From: Anaerolineae bacterium
Lineage (GTDB): Bacteria > Chloroflexota > Anaerolineae > Aggregatilineales > Phototrophicaceae
DNA length: 64,000 bases
Reading direction: 5' to 3'
NCBI GenBank assembly: GCA_017303635.1
Contig: JAFLCG010000003.1
Span: forward strand, 186,001-250,000
Positions 55,668-63,332 of the stretch are shown one piece after another (position 1 is the stretch's first letter; the number at the start of each line of letters is the position of its first letter). Under the pieces are notes generated by a model. It was not told the origin of the DNA. It saw only the letters and a list, made by a program, of their open reading frames with translations, and did no database searches. Position numbers and translations under genes: made by a program.

Positions 55668-57047
55668 TCAGTCGTTCGGCCAGGCTGCATCAATGGTGGT
55701 TAGCGCGGTATCCAAATCCACATTGCCGTTGACCCAGTTGGTCATCGACCGCCAGAACGCCGCCGTCCCCACCTCAGCCGGCATGAGATCCGCGCCGTCA
55801 AAGCGGATCGCTGATGCGCTTTCGACCAAAGCGGCAATCTGCTGTTCGGTTTCGTTCGCATACCAGTCAGGCTGTGTATCCAGATGTGGGGAAAGCGCCC
55901 CACCCTGAGCCAACCACGGTCGTATCGACTCGCCCCGGCTAAGGAAGTCGAGAACCGCTCGTACTTCCGGCCGGTCCTTGAACATGGCGATGATGTCCCC
56001 AGCGATTAAGGCTGGATTGCCATAGGCCGGATCAATGGTCGGGAAGGGGAAGAAATCGTAATCGATTCCAGTTTGTTTGCCCTCTCCCATATAGTTGATG
56101 ACACTGCTGCTGTCTTTGAGCAGGTAGCAACCAGGTGGCGCAGTGAACAATCGTGCCGGGGCCAGGTTGAAGGCGAGGCCGGCAATAATTCCCCGTCCGC
56201 CAAACACGTACCCCTCTGTAAACCACATCTGTGCCATGCGTTCGGCAGCCGCTTTGACTTCCGGGCTGGCAAAGGGCAAACGCTCGGATGCGGTAGGCGG
56301 GCTTGACCAGCGATCATAATTCGCCACTGAAGTCGTCCGCAGCAGAATGTCCTCGATCCAGTCGGTCGCGATCCAACCGGTTGCCACCCCCGACTCCATG
56401 CCGATGCACCAGGGGGTGCGTCCATCAACGACCATCTGATTCGTCAGCTCCAGCAGTTCTTCCCAGGTTTGGGGTATCCGGTAACCGGCGGATTCAAAGG
56501 GTTGTTTGGCATACCAGATCAGGCTCTTGCTGCTATAGCGCCACCAAACCCCAGCGGTGATGCCGTTCATCTCCGCCATTTCCAGCCAGTCCGGGGCATA
56601 GTTGGTTTGCAGCCAATCCGGGTGCAGGAACGTGCTGACATCAATCACGGCGTTTGCTTCGACGAAGCGCTTGAGTAAACCGGGTTGTGGGAACGAAACC
56701 AGATCCGCGGGAATGCCTGCCTGTACCTGAGCATTAATATTGACTTCAAACCCCCGAGACGCCTCGTATTGAATATCAATACCCGTCCAGGACTCAAAGT
56801 CCCGCATGGCAGCGTCAAAACGGCTTTGTTCGGGTTCGGTGACGGGGCTACTGATGCGGACGACCGTGCCAGCATACTGGCCGGTACAGGCTGCTTCCAG
56901 TTCGGTGCTCATCATCGGCCAGGGAAGGTTTGGGCAACCGCTGGCGGTCGGTGGAGCAGGACGCAGCAGGAGTGGGATTAGCACGACCAACAAGACGAGT
57001 GCCAGTAAAAACGGAGCGCGAAAGCGACGTAAGGCGTTGATGGTCAC
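55668..57047 (-). CDS. Sugar-type ABC transporter substrate-binding protein (family 1)
   Basis: A 459-residue exported protein, GTG start at 57045-57047. The N-terminal hydrophobic segment (PFLLALVLLVVLIPLLL) is followed by TASGC, which could serve as a weak lipobox. The body has family-1 features: VRISSPVTEPEQSRFDAAMRDFESWTGIDIQYEASRGFEVNINAQVQAGIPADLVSFPQPGLLKRF and the later WTEG/GRGIIAGL and AGDIIAMFKDRPEVRAVLDFLSR parts. It should deliver a sugar or oligosaccharide to an importer, but no permease genes are adjacent. Its placement beside a two-component system could be a regulatory link. Confidence 0.92.
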   Translation of the reverse strand: MTINALRRFRAPFLLALVLLVVLIPLLLRPAPPTASGCPNLPWPMMSTELEAACTGQYAGTVVRISSPVTEPEQSRFDAAMRDFESWTGIDIQYEASRGFEVNINAQVQAGIPADLVSFPQPGLLKRFVEANAVIDVSTFLHPDWLQTNYAPDWLEMAEMNGITAGVWWRYSSKSLIWYAKQPFESAGYRIPQTWEELLELTNQMVVDGRTPWCIGMESGVATGWIATDWIEDILLRTTSVANYDRWSSPPTASERLPFASPEVKAAAERMAQMWFTEGYVFGGRGIIAGLAFNLAPARLFTAPPGCYLLKDSSSVINYMGEGKQTGIDYDFFPFPTIDPAYGNPALIAGDIIAMFKDRPEVRAVLDFLSRGESIRPWLAQGGALSPHLDTQPDWYANETEQQIAALVESASAIRFDGADLMPAEVGTAAFWRSMTNWVNGNVDLDTALTTIDAAWPND

Positions 57048-57200
57048 ACGCTCCTGACAGAATAATTCCCCAGTCTATGAAAGGATTTTACGAATTTTAT
57101 CCTTTCAAGCAGATAAAGTCGTTGGGGAATAGTTAACCGGATTCAACCGGCCAGTGCAATTCTACTGGGGTTATTCGAGGGACCGGCAGACGTGGTTTAG

Positions 57201-57362
57201 CTACTTGTGTTTTGACGGATTCTCGCCGGACTCAAGCTGCTGAGAAGGCCGCCAGATGATGCGGGTGCCCAGCATCATGCCGATGAGTGCGGTGATCGCG
57301 ACCGCCGCACCCGTCACCCAGATCCCCAGCGTCGCCACTGTGCGGACAATTTCTGATTTCAT
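57201..57362 (-). CDS. Small single-pass membrane protein, shortened paralogue
   Basis: A 53-residue protein beginning MKSEIVRTVATLGIWVTGAAVAITALIGMMLGTRIIW, followed by a short Ser/Glu tail. The N-terminal 'IVRTVATLGIW..GAAVAITALIG' aligns with the starts of the two upstream proteins (57388 and 57750), but the Lys-Arg-rich C-terminal block is missing. AAGGAA precedes ATG 57362. It is the last of three tandem leftward paralogues, 25 bases from the preceding one. Confidence 0.75.
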   Translation of the reverse strand: MKSEIVRTVATLGIWVTGAAVAITALIGMMLGTRIIWRPSQQLESGENPSKHK

Positions 57363-57387
57363 AGAGGGATTCCTTTTACGGCTGAGT

Positions 57388-57723
57388 CTACCGCCGCCGG
57401 AGCACTTCCTCCATAGAGATTTCACCATCGGACTCGGTCAGGCGGGTCAGCAGGAGTTCGCGTTCCTGATCGCTCAAATCCTCAACGAAGCGGTCAACCC
57501 GCCCCCGCCGTTTGTTCTTGGTCGATTCTTCGACCGCAGAGGAGCGATCAGCGTCCCAGATGAAGCGCGTGCTGCCCATGGCTGCCACCAACGCAATCAA
57601 GACGACGAAGACGACCGATCCGCCCCCGATGAACATGCCCTGGATTAGCGCGGTGATGGCAATCCCACCGCCCATCAGCCAGACAAATAAAGTGGCTAAA
57701 GCCCTGGGAATATCTGATCTCAT
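57388..57723 (-). CDS. Small membrane protein with conserved KRRGRVDR tail
   Basis: A 111-residue protein with one or two membrane helices (about 8-30 and 35-50), then a cytoplasmic tail KNKRRGRVDRFVEDLSDQERELLLTRLTESDGEISMEEVLRRR. The tail is nearly identical in its paralogue at 57750. I do not recognise a named family; the tail resembles short helical docking modules. AGGAGTCC precedes ATG 57723. Confidence 0.82.
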   Translation of the reverse strand: MRSDIPRALATLFVWLMGGGIAITALIQGMFIGGGSVVFVVLIALVAAMGSTRFIWDADRSSAVEESTKNKRRGRVDRFVEDLSDQERELLLTRLTESDGEISMEEVLRRR

Positions 57724-57749
57724 ATCGGACTCCTCGATAAAAAAGTGCG

Positions 57750-58112
57750 CTACCGACGTCGCAAGACTTCATCCAGCGAAACTTCGCCATCGGACTCGGT
57801 CAGGCGGGTCAGCAGTTCTTCTCGTTCCTGGTCACTTAAGCCGTCGATCAACCGGTCGACCCGTCCACGGCGTTTGCTCTTTTCCGCTTGTTCCCTGGCG
57901 ATGATGACGGGTTCACTGCCCTCCCAGGGCATCCGCCGCCAGAGCGCCATCATGCCGACCGCGCCACCAAACATCAGGATTGCGACCAGTGGCAGCGTGA
58001 TCCATCCCTCCATACCACCGGGTCCGACATTCACCATGCCAGTGATGCCAATCGCACCGATCATAATCCACATAAAGACAGTCGCAACAACTTTGCCGGG
58101 ATCAGATTGCAT
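57750..58112 (-). CDS. Small membrane protein with conserved KRRGRVDR tail, first of three paralogues
   Basis: A 120-residue protein, start ATG 58112 with a perfect AGGAGG upstream. Two membrane helices (about 8-28 and 38-60) are followed by a tail SKRRGRVDRLIDGLSDQEREELLTRLTESDGEVSLDEVLRRR. The tail differs from that of the next protein at only a few positions, while the membrane parts have diverged, so the tail is the constrained functional part. The three genes form one leftward operon. Confidence 0.85.
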   Translation of the reverse strand: MQSDPGKVVATVFMWIMIGAIGITGMVNVGPGGMEGWITLPLVAILMFGGAVGMMALWRRMPWEGSEPVIIAREQAEKSKRRGRVDRLIDGLSDQEREELLTRLTESDGEVSLDEVLRRR

Positions 58113-58286
58113 GGTGGCATCCTCCTGAACAGGGTGGCTCTTCCTATCTATACGCAGCGGCCACCTTCCCGGTTGCATTGATGATCTGGACTTAACGGGC
58201 TACCTGTCTCCCGCCGCGCCTTTCAGGTACACTCATCGTCATTGTTGATCAATGCATTCGGTATGGCTCAAGGATAATCGTCTACC

Positions 58287-59108
58287 ATGAAAATCGTGAC
58301 TTTCACGCACAAGCAGCGCACGCGCATCGGCCTGATCGAAGGCGATTACGTCCATGTGACCAATATGGACGACACTATGCAGTACATGATACGTCGCGGC
58401 ATGACCCCTACCCGAATGGGCGAACGCTACCCATTAACGGAAGTGACTCTCAATGCGCCGGTCGAACCGGGGAAGATCATCGCCATCGGCAAGAACTATG
58501 CCGAACATGCCAAAGAAACCGGCAGCAATGTGCCGACGGCGCCGATTATCTTCGCCAAGTTTCCCAGTAGCATTATCGCCACCGGGCAAGCCATCACCTG
58601 GAGTAAAGGCATCACCAAAGAGGTCGACTGGGAAGGCGAGTTGGCTGTGGTGATTGGGAAGCGGGCGCGCAACGTCAGCGAAGAAGATGCTTTCAAACAC
58701 GTCTTTGGCTATACCATCGCCAATGATGTGAGCGCCCGTGATTTGCAGCTCCGCACCGATGCCCAGTGGACACGCGGCAAGAGCCTGGATACTTTCTGCC
58801 CGCTTGGTCCGTGGATTGTCACCAAAGATGAAATTGCTGACCCACACGCCCTGGGCATCAAGACCGAGATCAGCGGCAACCTCCGGCAGGACGGTAACAC
58901 CAAAGACTTCATCTTCAATATTCCCACGCTAATCGCTTACTGTTCGCGCATGTTCACACTGGAACCGGGCGACCTGATCCTGACCGGGACTCCGGCAGGC
59001 GTCGGCGAGGGGATGAGTCCCAAGACCTATCTACAGGATGGCGATACGGTGAGTATCACCATTGAGGGTATCGGCACCCTGACGAACTCGTGTGTGGTGA
59101 CGGAATAG
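58287..59108 (+). CDS. Fumarylacetoacetate hydrolase family protein
   Basis: A 273-residue enzyme. The family core is GKIIAIGKNYAEHAKETG, PIIFAKFPSSIIATGQAI, KEVDWEGELAVVIGK (metal-binding acidic residues), YTIANDVSARDLQ, KSLDTFCPLGPWIV and LEPGDLILTGTPAGVG. Members hydrolyse or decarboxylate beta-diketo acids such as acylpyruvates, or act as oxaloacetate decarboxylases/tautomerases; specificity is not determined by these motifs. AAGGA lies 12 bases before ATG 58287. A terminator follows. Confidence 0.94.
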   Translation: MKIVTFTHKQRTRIGLIEGDYVHVTNMDDTMQYMIRRGMTPTRMGERYPLTEVTLNAPVEPGKIIAIGKNYAEHAKETGSNVPTAPIIFAKFPSSIIATGQAITWSKGITKEVDWEGELAVVIGKRARNVSEEDAFKHVFGYTIANDVSARDLQLRTDAQWTRGKSLDTFCPLGPWIVTKDEIADPHALGIKTEISGNLRQDGNTKDFIFNIPTLIAYCSRMFTLEPGDLILTGTPAGVGEGMSPKTYLQDGDTVSITIEGIGTLTNSCVVTE

Positions 59109-59120
59109 AAATCACGAAAG

Positions 59121-59153
59121 AGGGCGTATCCCCTGGATGCGCCCTCCTCTTTT
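59121..59153 (+). terminator. Terminator after the FAH-family gene
   Basis: AGGGCGTATCC (59121-59131), loop CCT, GGATGCGCCCT (59135-59145; one wobble pair), then CCTCTTTT. It overlaps the end of the convergent methyltransferase gene by two bases. Confidence 0.85.
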
Positions 59154-59892
59154 AGCGACCTGCCCCCGGCTTAACCCCACCGAAGACTGCAAATGCGTAG
59201 ATCTTCATATAACAATCGACATCGGCAAAGCCCAGTCCGCGCAGCCACCTGCATTGATCTTCAACCAAGGCCACGATATCGCCGTCATCTTCGCGCAGTT
59301 TGGCGACGATTGCTTCGTAATCCGGCGAGGCTCCAGCGGCCTGCTCCGACCGGAAAAGGGAATCAGCAGTCGCGGTGATGAACAGGTCATCGACACGGAC
59401 CGTTGGGGAAGCGACATGCTCCACATTGATGAAGATGCCGCCTGGCCCTAGCAGATCAAAGACTTCGGCATACAGGGACTGCTTGCGGTCATCACTCAGG
59501 TGGTGGATGGCATAACCGCTAACGATGGCCTGATAGGGAGCCTGGGATTGTATCGCCGGGGTGCGGATGGACTCATACAGGTTATGCTCGAGCAGCGTGA
59601 CCTGCGCCGGGTCGAACGTTGGTCGAGCTGCGTCCAGCATGGGTGCAGAGAAATCGACCAGCACGCCATGCGCAGAGGGGTAACGGTCGAGCAGCAGACG
59701 ACTCAGCGTGCCGCTGCCACAACCCAGATCGAGGAAACGCTGCACCGGCTGCCCCAACTGTTGGATGACATACAGCATCACATCGAGTTGTTCGCTCGCC
59801 AGCGGCAGCGCGGCTCGCAGACCGCTCAGGTAGCGCCCGGTCCAATCAGTCGTTTGCCAGGGATGCGGTGTTGCCTGTTGGGTCATCATCAC
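59152..59892 (-). CDS. Class I SAM-dependent methyltransferase
   Basis: A 246-residue enzyme with motif I FLDLGCGSGTLSRLLLDRY, then GVLVDFSAPMLDAARPTF, VTLLEHNL and AIVSGYAIHHLSDDRKQSLYAEVFDLLGPGGIFINVEHV. It is similar in plan to the enzyme at 22118. The C-terminal part (DYEAIVAKLREDDGDIVALVEDQCRWLRGLGFADVDCYMKIYAF) ends typically for the Methyltransf_12/25 group. It starts 2 bases after the glycoside hydrolase gene ends and is surely co-transcribed with it. Three ATG codons in a row near the start leave the exact first residue open. Confidence 0.9.
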   Translation of the reverse strand: MMMTQQATPHPWQTTDWTGRYLSGLRAALPLASEQLDVMLYVIQQLGQPVQRFLDLGCGSGTLSRLLLDRYPSAHGVLVDFSAPMLDAARPTFDPAQVTLLEHNLYESIRTPAIQSQAPYQAIVSGYAIHHLSDDRKQSLYAEVFDLLGPGGIFINVEHVASPTVRVDDLFITATADSLFRSEQAAGASPDYEAIVAKLREDDGDIVALVEDQCRWLRGLGFADVDCYMKIYAFAVFGGVKPGAGR

Positions 59893-59894
59893 CC

Positions 59895-61808
59895 TCAGAG
59901 CTTAAGAAAGCTGCTGTACAGTGGTTCTTTCACGCGGTCAGCCGGATCGACCAAGCCATAGCCATTGTGCATCCCGTCCGCCCAACCGTACCAGCAGGCT
60001 GTCGCCACCCGTCCACCGTAGAGGCGCTTGAGGCGGCTGATAAAGAGACTGGCGTAATCGGCCACATCACGAGCGGGATCATTGGGCAAATCCAACACGC
60101 CCCATTCGGTGATCCATACCGGTGCGCCAGGGATGATGTCCCCATAGGTATTCACATCGTCATCAATCGCGCCGAAGGGACTATAGCGGTTGCCGACCAC
60201 CCCGCGCCCATACGAATGCACGGCAATGCCATCCGGGCGGATGTTGCTGGGCAGCGCCTTGATGACGGCCCGCGCATAGGTCGCGCCAGGGCCGGGGCCG
60301 CCCACATGACCGCCGGTGATGATCGGTGTGCGGGCATCCACGCTGCGGATCGTCTTGATGGTTTCCGCGAGCAGATAGGCGTAATCGGCTGGTGGCATGG
60401 ATACAGCAGCATGCGCGATTTTGGGATCGGTATCCTGCTCATTCCAGATCTGGTAGGCCTTGATCCAGTTGGTCGAGGCATAGCGCAGGGCGATATTTTT
60501 GACGAACACCTGGAAACGGGCCGTGAACTCCCGCCACTTGCCGCTGTCCATGCTCGGCCAGACATAGCCCGCACCTTCCCCGAAGGTCTGATGCGTCAGG
60601 ATGATGATATTGCTCAAACCGGCTTTGGCGTAGCGTTCGATCCAGGGGGCATGAATGGCGTGCGCGGCGTTCAAATCCTGCGAGCCGCGCCCCTGCGAGA
60701 CATTATACGGAAAGCGCACCCAGCCGATGCCCTTGAGGCGTTCCGGGGCGGGTTTGCCAAGCGGATGGAACAGATCAATATTCATGCCGGTCATGTTCAA
60801 AGCGCTGATGGCATCGCGTTCGTCAGCGATCAGATATTCGGCACTGGCGTAACCTTCAACCCCACTGGGCGAACGCAGTCGAATCCACTGGTCTTTCTGG
60901 GTGACCTTCACCAGGGTGCGACCATGGGGTTCCAGAGTCTCCGCCCGGTCAAACGCGCGCAGTGTGCCGACGATATTGAAGGTGGTGCCGGGCTTTTCCC
61001 GAATGCGCAGCGTTGAGGCCGTCGTCCGCAGGCGGATGCCGGTCCAGTAGATGAGCATGGTCGGATCCACGACGTTGGGTAGCACATACCCCGCCAAGCC
61101 TGCGCCGGGCTGCTGCACAACAATTTTGACCACATCCAGCGCCGAGCCGGATTCGCCGATCACATCGCCCAGTTTGATGCGTGCGCCCTGCGCCACTTTG
61201 ATGTTTTGCAGATAAGCATAGGTCACCAGATATTGTGTCCCACCAATGACCGAGGACACCTGCACATACTGACCATAACCCAACGGTCCTGCTGTGCGGA
61301 TAACTGCTGCTACGGTGCCATCCACCCCCGCCCGGATGACGCTGCCCTTTGGCGCGAAGCAGTCCACACCTTCGTTTTTTCGACCACCAGTGAGGGCATT
61401 AAAAGCCGCCACGATCCGGGCAGGGCGCGCTTCCGCAGGCCAATCCAGCACAAAGCGGTCAAAGATATTCTGTGGATTCAGCGTCTCCCCGTAGCGATCC
61501 TTAACAGCGATGCGCGGGGCCAGCGCCGCAGTCAGTTGGGCTGGAGTTGTGGCACGGATCAAGTCAACGCGGACGACACTGGGATAGGTGGTGCGGATGT
61601 GCCGGACGGCATCGTTGTTCTGCCAGACACCGGGCGCTTGTACCGCCGTCACATTGCGGAAGCGGTTCAGGTCATTGCCACGGGGGGAGCGCACCACTGC
61701 TACTCGCTCAAAGGCTTTGGTGTAGGCGTCTACCGCACGGTACCAGTTCATGAAGTCCGCATCCGGCAGCACCAGTGCGTGGGAGATGGGGGCAGGCGCA
61801 GTCGTCAT
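59895..61808 (-). CDS. Multidomain protein: LytM-like, SH3 and glycoside hydrolase (clan A) domains
   Basis: A 637-residue protein, ATG 61808 with AGGAGG 7 bases upstream. Residues 1-140 are an unrecognised domain. About 150-225 resemble the M23/LytM fold (FAPKGSVIRAGVDGTVAAVI, GYGQYVQV, KLGDVIGESG), but the family HxH is replaced by YAY, so peptidase activity is doubtful. An SH3 domain lies at about 265-330 (STLRIREKPGTTFNIVGTL ... GYASAEYL). Residues about 350-637 are a TIM-barrel glycoside hydrolase: acid/base Glu in IWNEQDTDP (near 457), nucleophile Glu in WITEWGVLDLP (near 566). No signal peptide is seen, odd for such a protein. A -10 TATAAT lies at 61848-61843 on the minus strand. Confidence 0.85.
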   Translation of the reverse strand: MTTAPAPISHALVLPDADFMNWYRAVDAYTKAFERVAVVRSPRGNDLNRFRNVTAVQAPGVWQNNDAVRHIRTTYPSVVRVDLIRATTPAQLTAALAPRIAVKDRYGETLNPQNIFDRFVLDWPAEARPARIVAAFNALTGGRKNEGVDCFAPKGSVIRAGVDGTVAAVIRTAGPLGYGQYVQVSSVIGGTQYLVTYAYLQNIKVAQGARIKLGDVIGESGSALDVVKIVVQQPGAGLAGYVLPNVVDPTMLIYWTGIRLRTTASTLRIREKPGTTFNIVGTLRAFDRAETLEPHGRTLVKVTQKDQWIRLRSPSGVEGYASAEYLIADERDAISALNMTGMNIDLFHPLGKPAPERLKGIGWVRFPYNVSQGRGSQDLNAAHAIHAPWIERYAKAGLSNIIILTHQTFGEGAGYVWPSMDSGKWREFTARFQVFVKNIALRYASTNWIKAYQIWNEQDTDPKIAHAAVSMPPADYAYLLAETIKTIRSVDARTPIITGGHVGGPGPGATYARAVIKALPSNIRPDGIAVHSYGRGVVGNRYSPFGAIDDDVNTYGDIIPGAPVWITEWGVLDLPNDPARDVADYASLFISRLKRLYGGRVATACWYGWADGMHNGYGLVDPADRVKEPLYSSFLKL

Positions 61809-61890
61809 GACGTATCCTCCTGGGGCATGACCGGGCAATCTGATTATACGTGAATTGCGGCCGGACGGGCTGGGCTTGGGTCGTGGTCGG

Positions 61891-62193
61891 TCACGAACTC
61901 GGCTGGTAAGCGCCCCAGTCGATTGGAAACCAGGGGTGCATCCGGGCTGTATAGATGCCGTCAATCAAGGCCGGATCATCGCGAATGATCTGCCGCGCCT
62001 CGCTCTCGGTTTCGACTTCCAGTATGGCGATCCCTCCACCGCTATCACTGAAGGGGCCGCCTTCCCGCAGCTTACCCGCCAGATACAGACTGTGCAGGTA
62101 ATCGTCGTGCAATTGTAGTTCCTGATCCCAGACCGGTTTGTCTGCATCCCAGGCGGGTCCCGGGGTATAAATCACCGCAAAAATCTTGGACAT
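61891..62193 (-). CDS. YciI-family protein
   Basis: A 100-residue protein with the dimeric alpha/beta-barrel fold pattern: KIFAVIYTPGPAWD, HDDYLHSLYLAGKLREGGPFSDSGGGIAILEVETESEARQIIRDDPALIDGIY. His and Asp residues at conserved positions (H-D near 30 and D in DSGGG) match YciI proteins, small enzymes of mostly unknown activity. Two in-frame ATGs, 62193 and 62211, are possible. It lies upstream of the glycoside hydrolase gene on the same strand. Confidence 0.85.
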   Translation of the reverse strand: MSKIFAVIYTPGPAWDADKPVWDQELQLHDDYLHSLYLAGKLREGGPFSDSGGGIAILEVETESEARQIIRDDPALIDGIYTARMHPWFPIDWGAYQPSS

Positions 62194-62261
62194 AAATGAC
62201 TCATTACTCAATACGCATCCTGACTACCCTCATTATAACGGGTGATCTTGCCGAGGGCATC

Positions 62262-63221
62262 TCATCCGGTTGCGGGGGCAGCCCAGCGATGAACGGAGTC
62301 CGCAATGCGCCGCAGTTCGGTGCGGAGTTCAGGCGGGTGAACGACTGTGAAGGGGCAGCCGAGCCGAATGATGATGAGCGCCATGTCGCTCAGGTCGCGG
62401 ATCGAAGCGCGCAACCGTACCTGGTCGCCTGCCTGAACCAGTGTTGCCAATGACCGGGGGATTCGTTTACGGGCCGTTTCCAGCGAGGTCGCTAACAGGA
62501 CATCGATATCCCACTCATCAGGAATGGCTTCAAAGGACATGAGCATATAGGTGAAGGCGTCAAAATCGGGTGGAGATATAAACGGGGTCTCGGTCAGTAT
62601 GGCCTCCCTTACTCGATCCAACCGGAAGACGCGCAGACCTGCGCGCAGATGACAGTAGCCCACCGTGTACCAACGTTCCTGATGAAAGAGTACTGCGTAA
62701 GGGTCGAACAGGCGGGTGGTTTCCCCCTCCGCGGAGGCGTAACGCAGCTTTGCCTGCCGGGACTGGCTGCTCGCTAAGCTGAGGGTCGTCAGAATGGTGC
62801 TTTCAACCTGAATGACTTCGGTGGGTTCATCCAGTCGAAGCGAGTCGGTTAGCCCACGCAGGCGGTCACGCAGCGGCAGAGGCAGCACCCGCTCGATCTT
62901 CGCCAGGGCACTTTCGACCGCGCTGGCTGCATCGGTCAGGGCCAGGCGCCGCGCCAGCAACAGCCCGAGCGTCAGCACCAACACTTCATCATCGCTGAAC
63001 ATGAGCGGCGGGAGGCGGAAGCCGGGTCGCAGACCATAACCGCCATGTCGCCCGATCTCCGACTCGATTGGAATACCGATATCCTGCAGCGTGGTGATAT
63101 AGCGGCGGATGGTACGGACATCGACCTCCAACCGGTGCGCCAGTTCCTGCCCGCTGAGGTGTTTGTGCGTCTGCAGCAGTTCCAGTACCGCCAAGACTTT
63201 GGCCGTTGGATGATAGACCAT
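62262..63221 (-). CDS. WYL-domain transcriptional regulator
   Basis: A 319-residue regulator, start ATG 63221 with GGAG at spacing 6. HTH: KVLAVLELLQTHKHLSGQELAHRLEVDVRTIRRYITTLQDIGIPIESEIGRHGGYGL (1-65). The WYL domain is around 165-215 (ETTRLFDPYAVLFHQERWYTVGYCHLRAGLRVFRLDRV), followed by a WCX-type domain. It is divergent from the gene at 63333, which is its most likely target. It is a second member of the same family as 42603 but with a different operator, since no GGTGACA palindrome is found here. Confidence 0.92.
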   Translation of the reverse strand: MVYHPTAKVLAVLELLQTHKHLSGQELAHRLEVDVRTIRRYITTLQDIGIPIESEIGRHGGYGLRPGFRLPPLMFSDDEVLVLTLGLLLARRLALTDAASAVESALAKIERVLPLPLRDRLRGLTDSLRLDEPTEVIQVESTILTTLSLASSQSRQAKLRYASAEGETTRLFDPYAVLFHQERWYTVGYCHLRAGLRVFRLDRVREAILTETPFISPPDFDAFTYMLMSFEAIPDEWDIDVLLATSLETARKRIPRSLATLVQAGDQVRLRASIRDLSDMALIIIRLGCPFTVVHPPELRTELRRIADSVHRWAAPATG

Positions 63222-63332
63222 GGGGCGCTCCGGCGATCGCCTCTCCAATGCGGTTCGAAAACAAGGACTGATTCTGCCCTCCTTTCGTTTTATCGTCAAA
63301 GTAGATCACGGTTCCGACAGGAGAACAGACTC

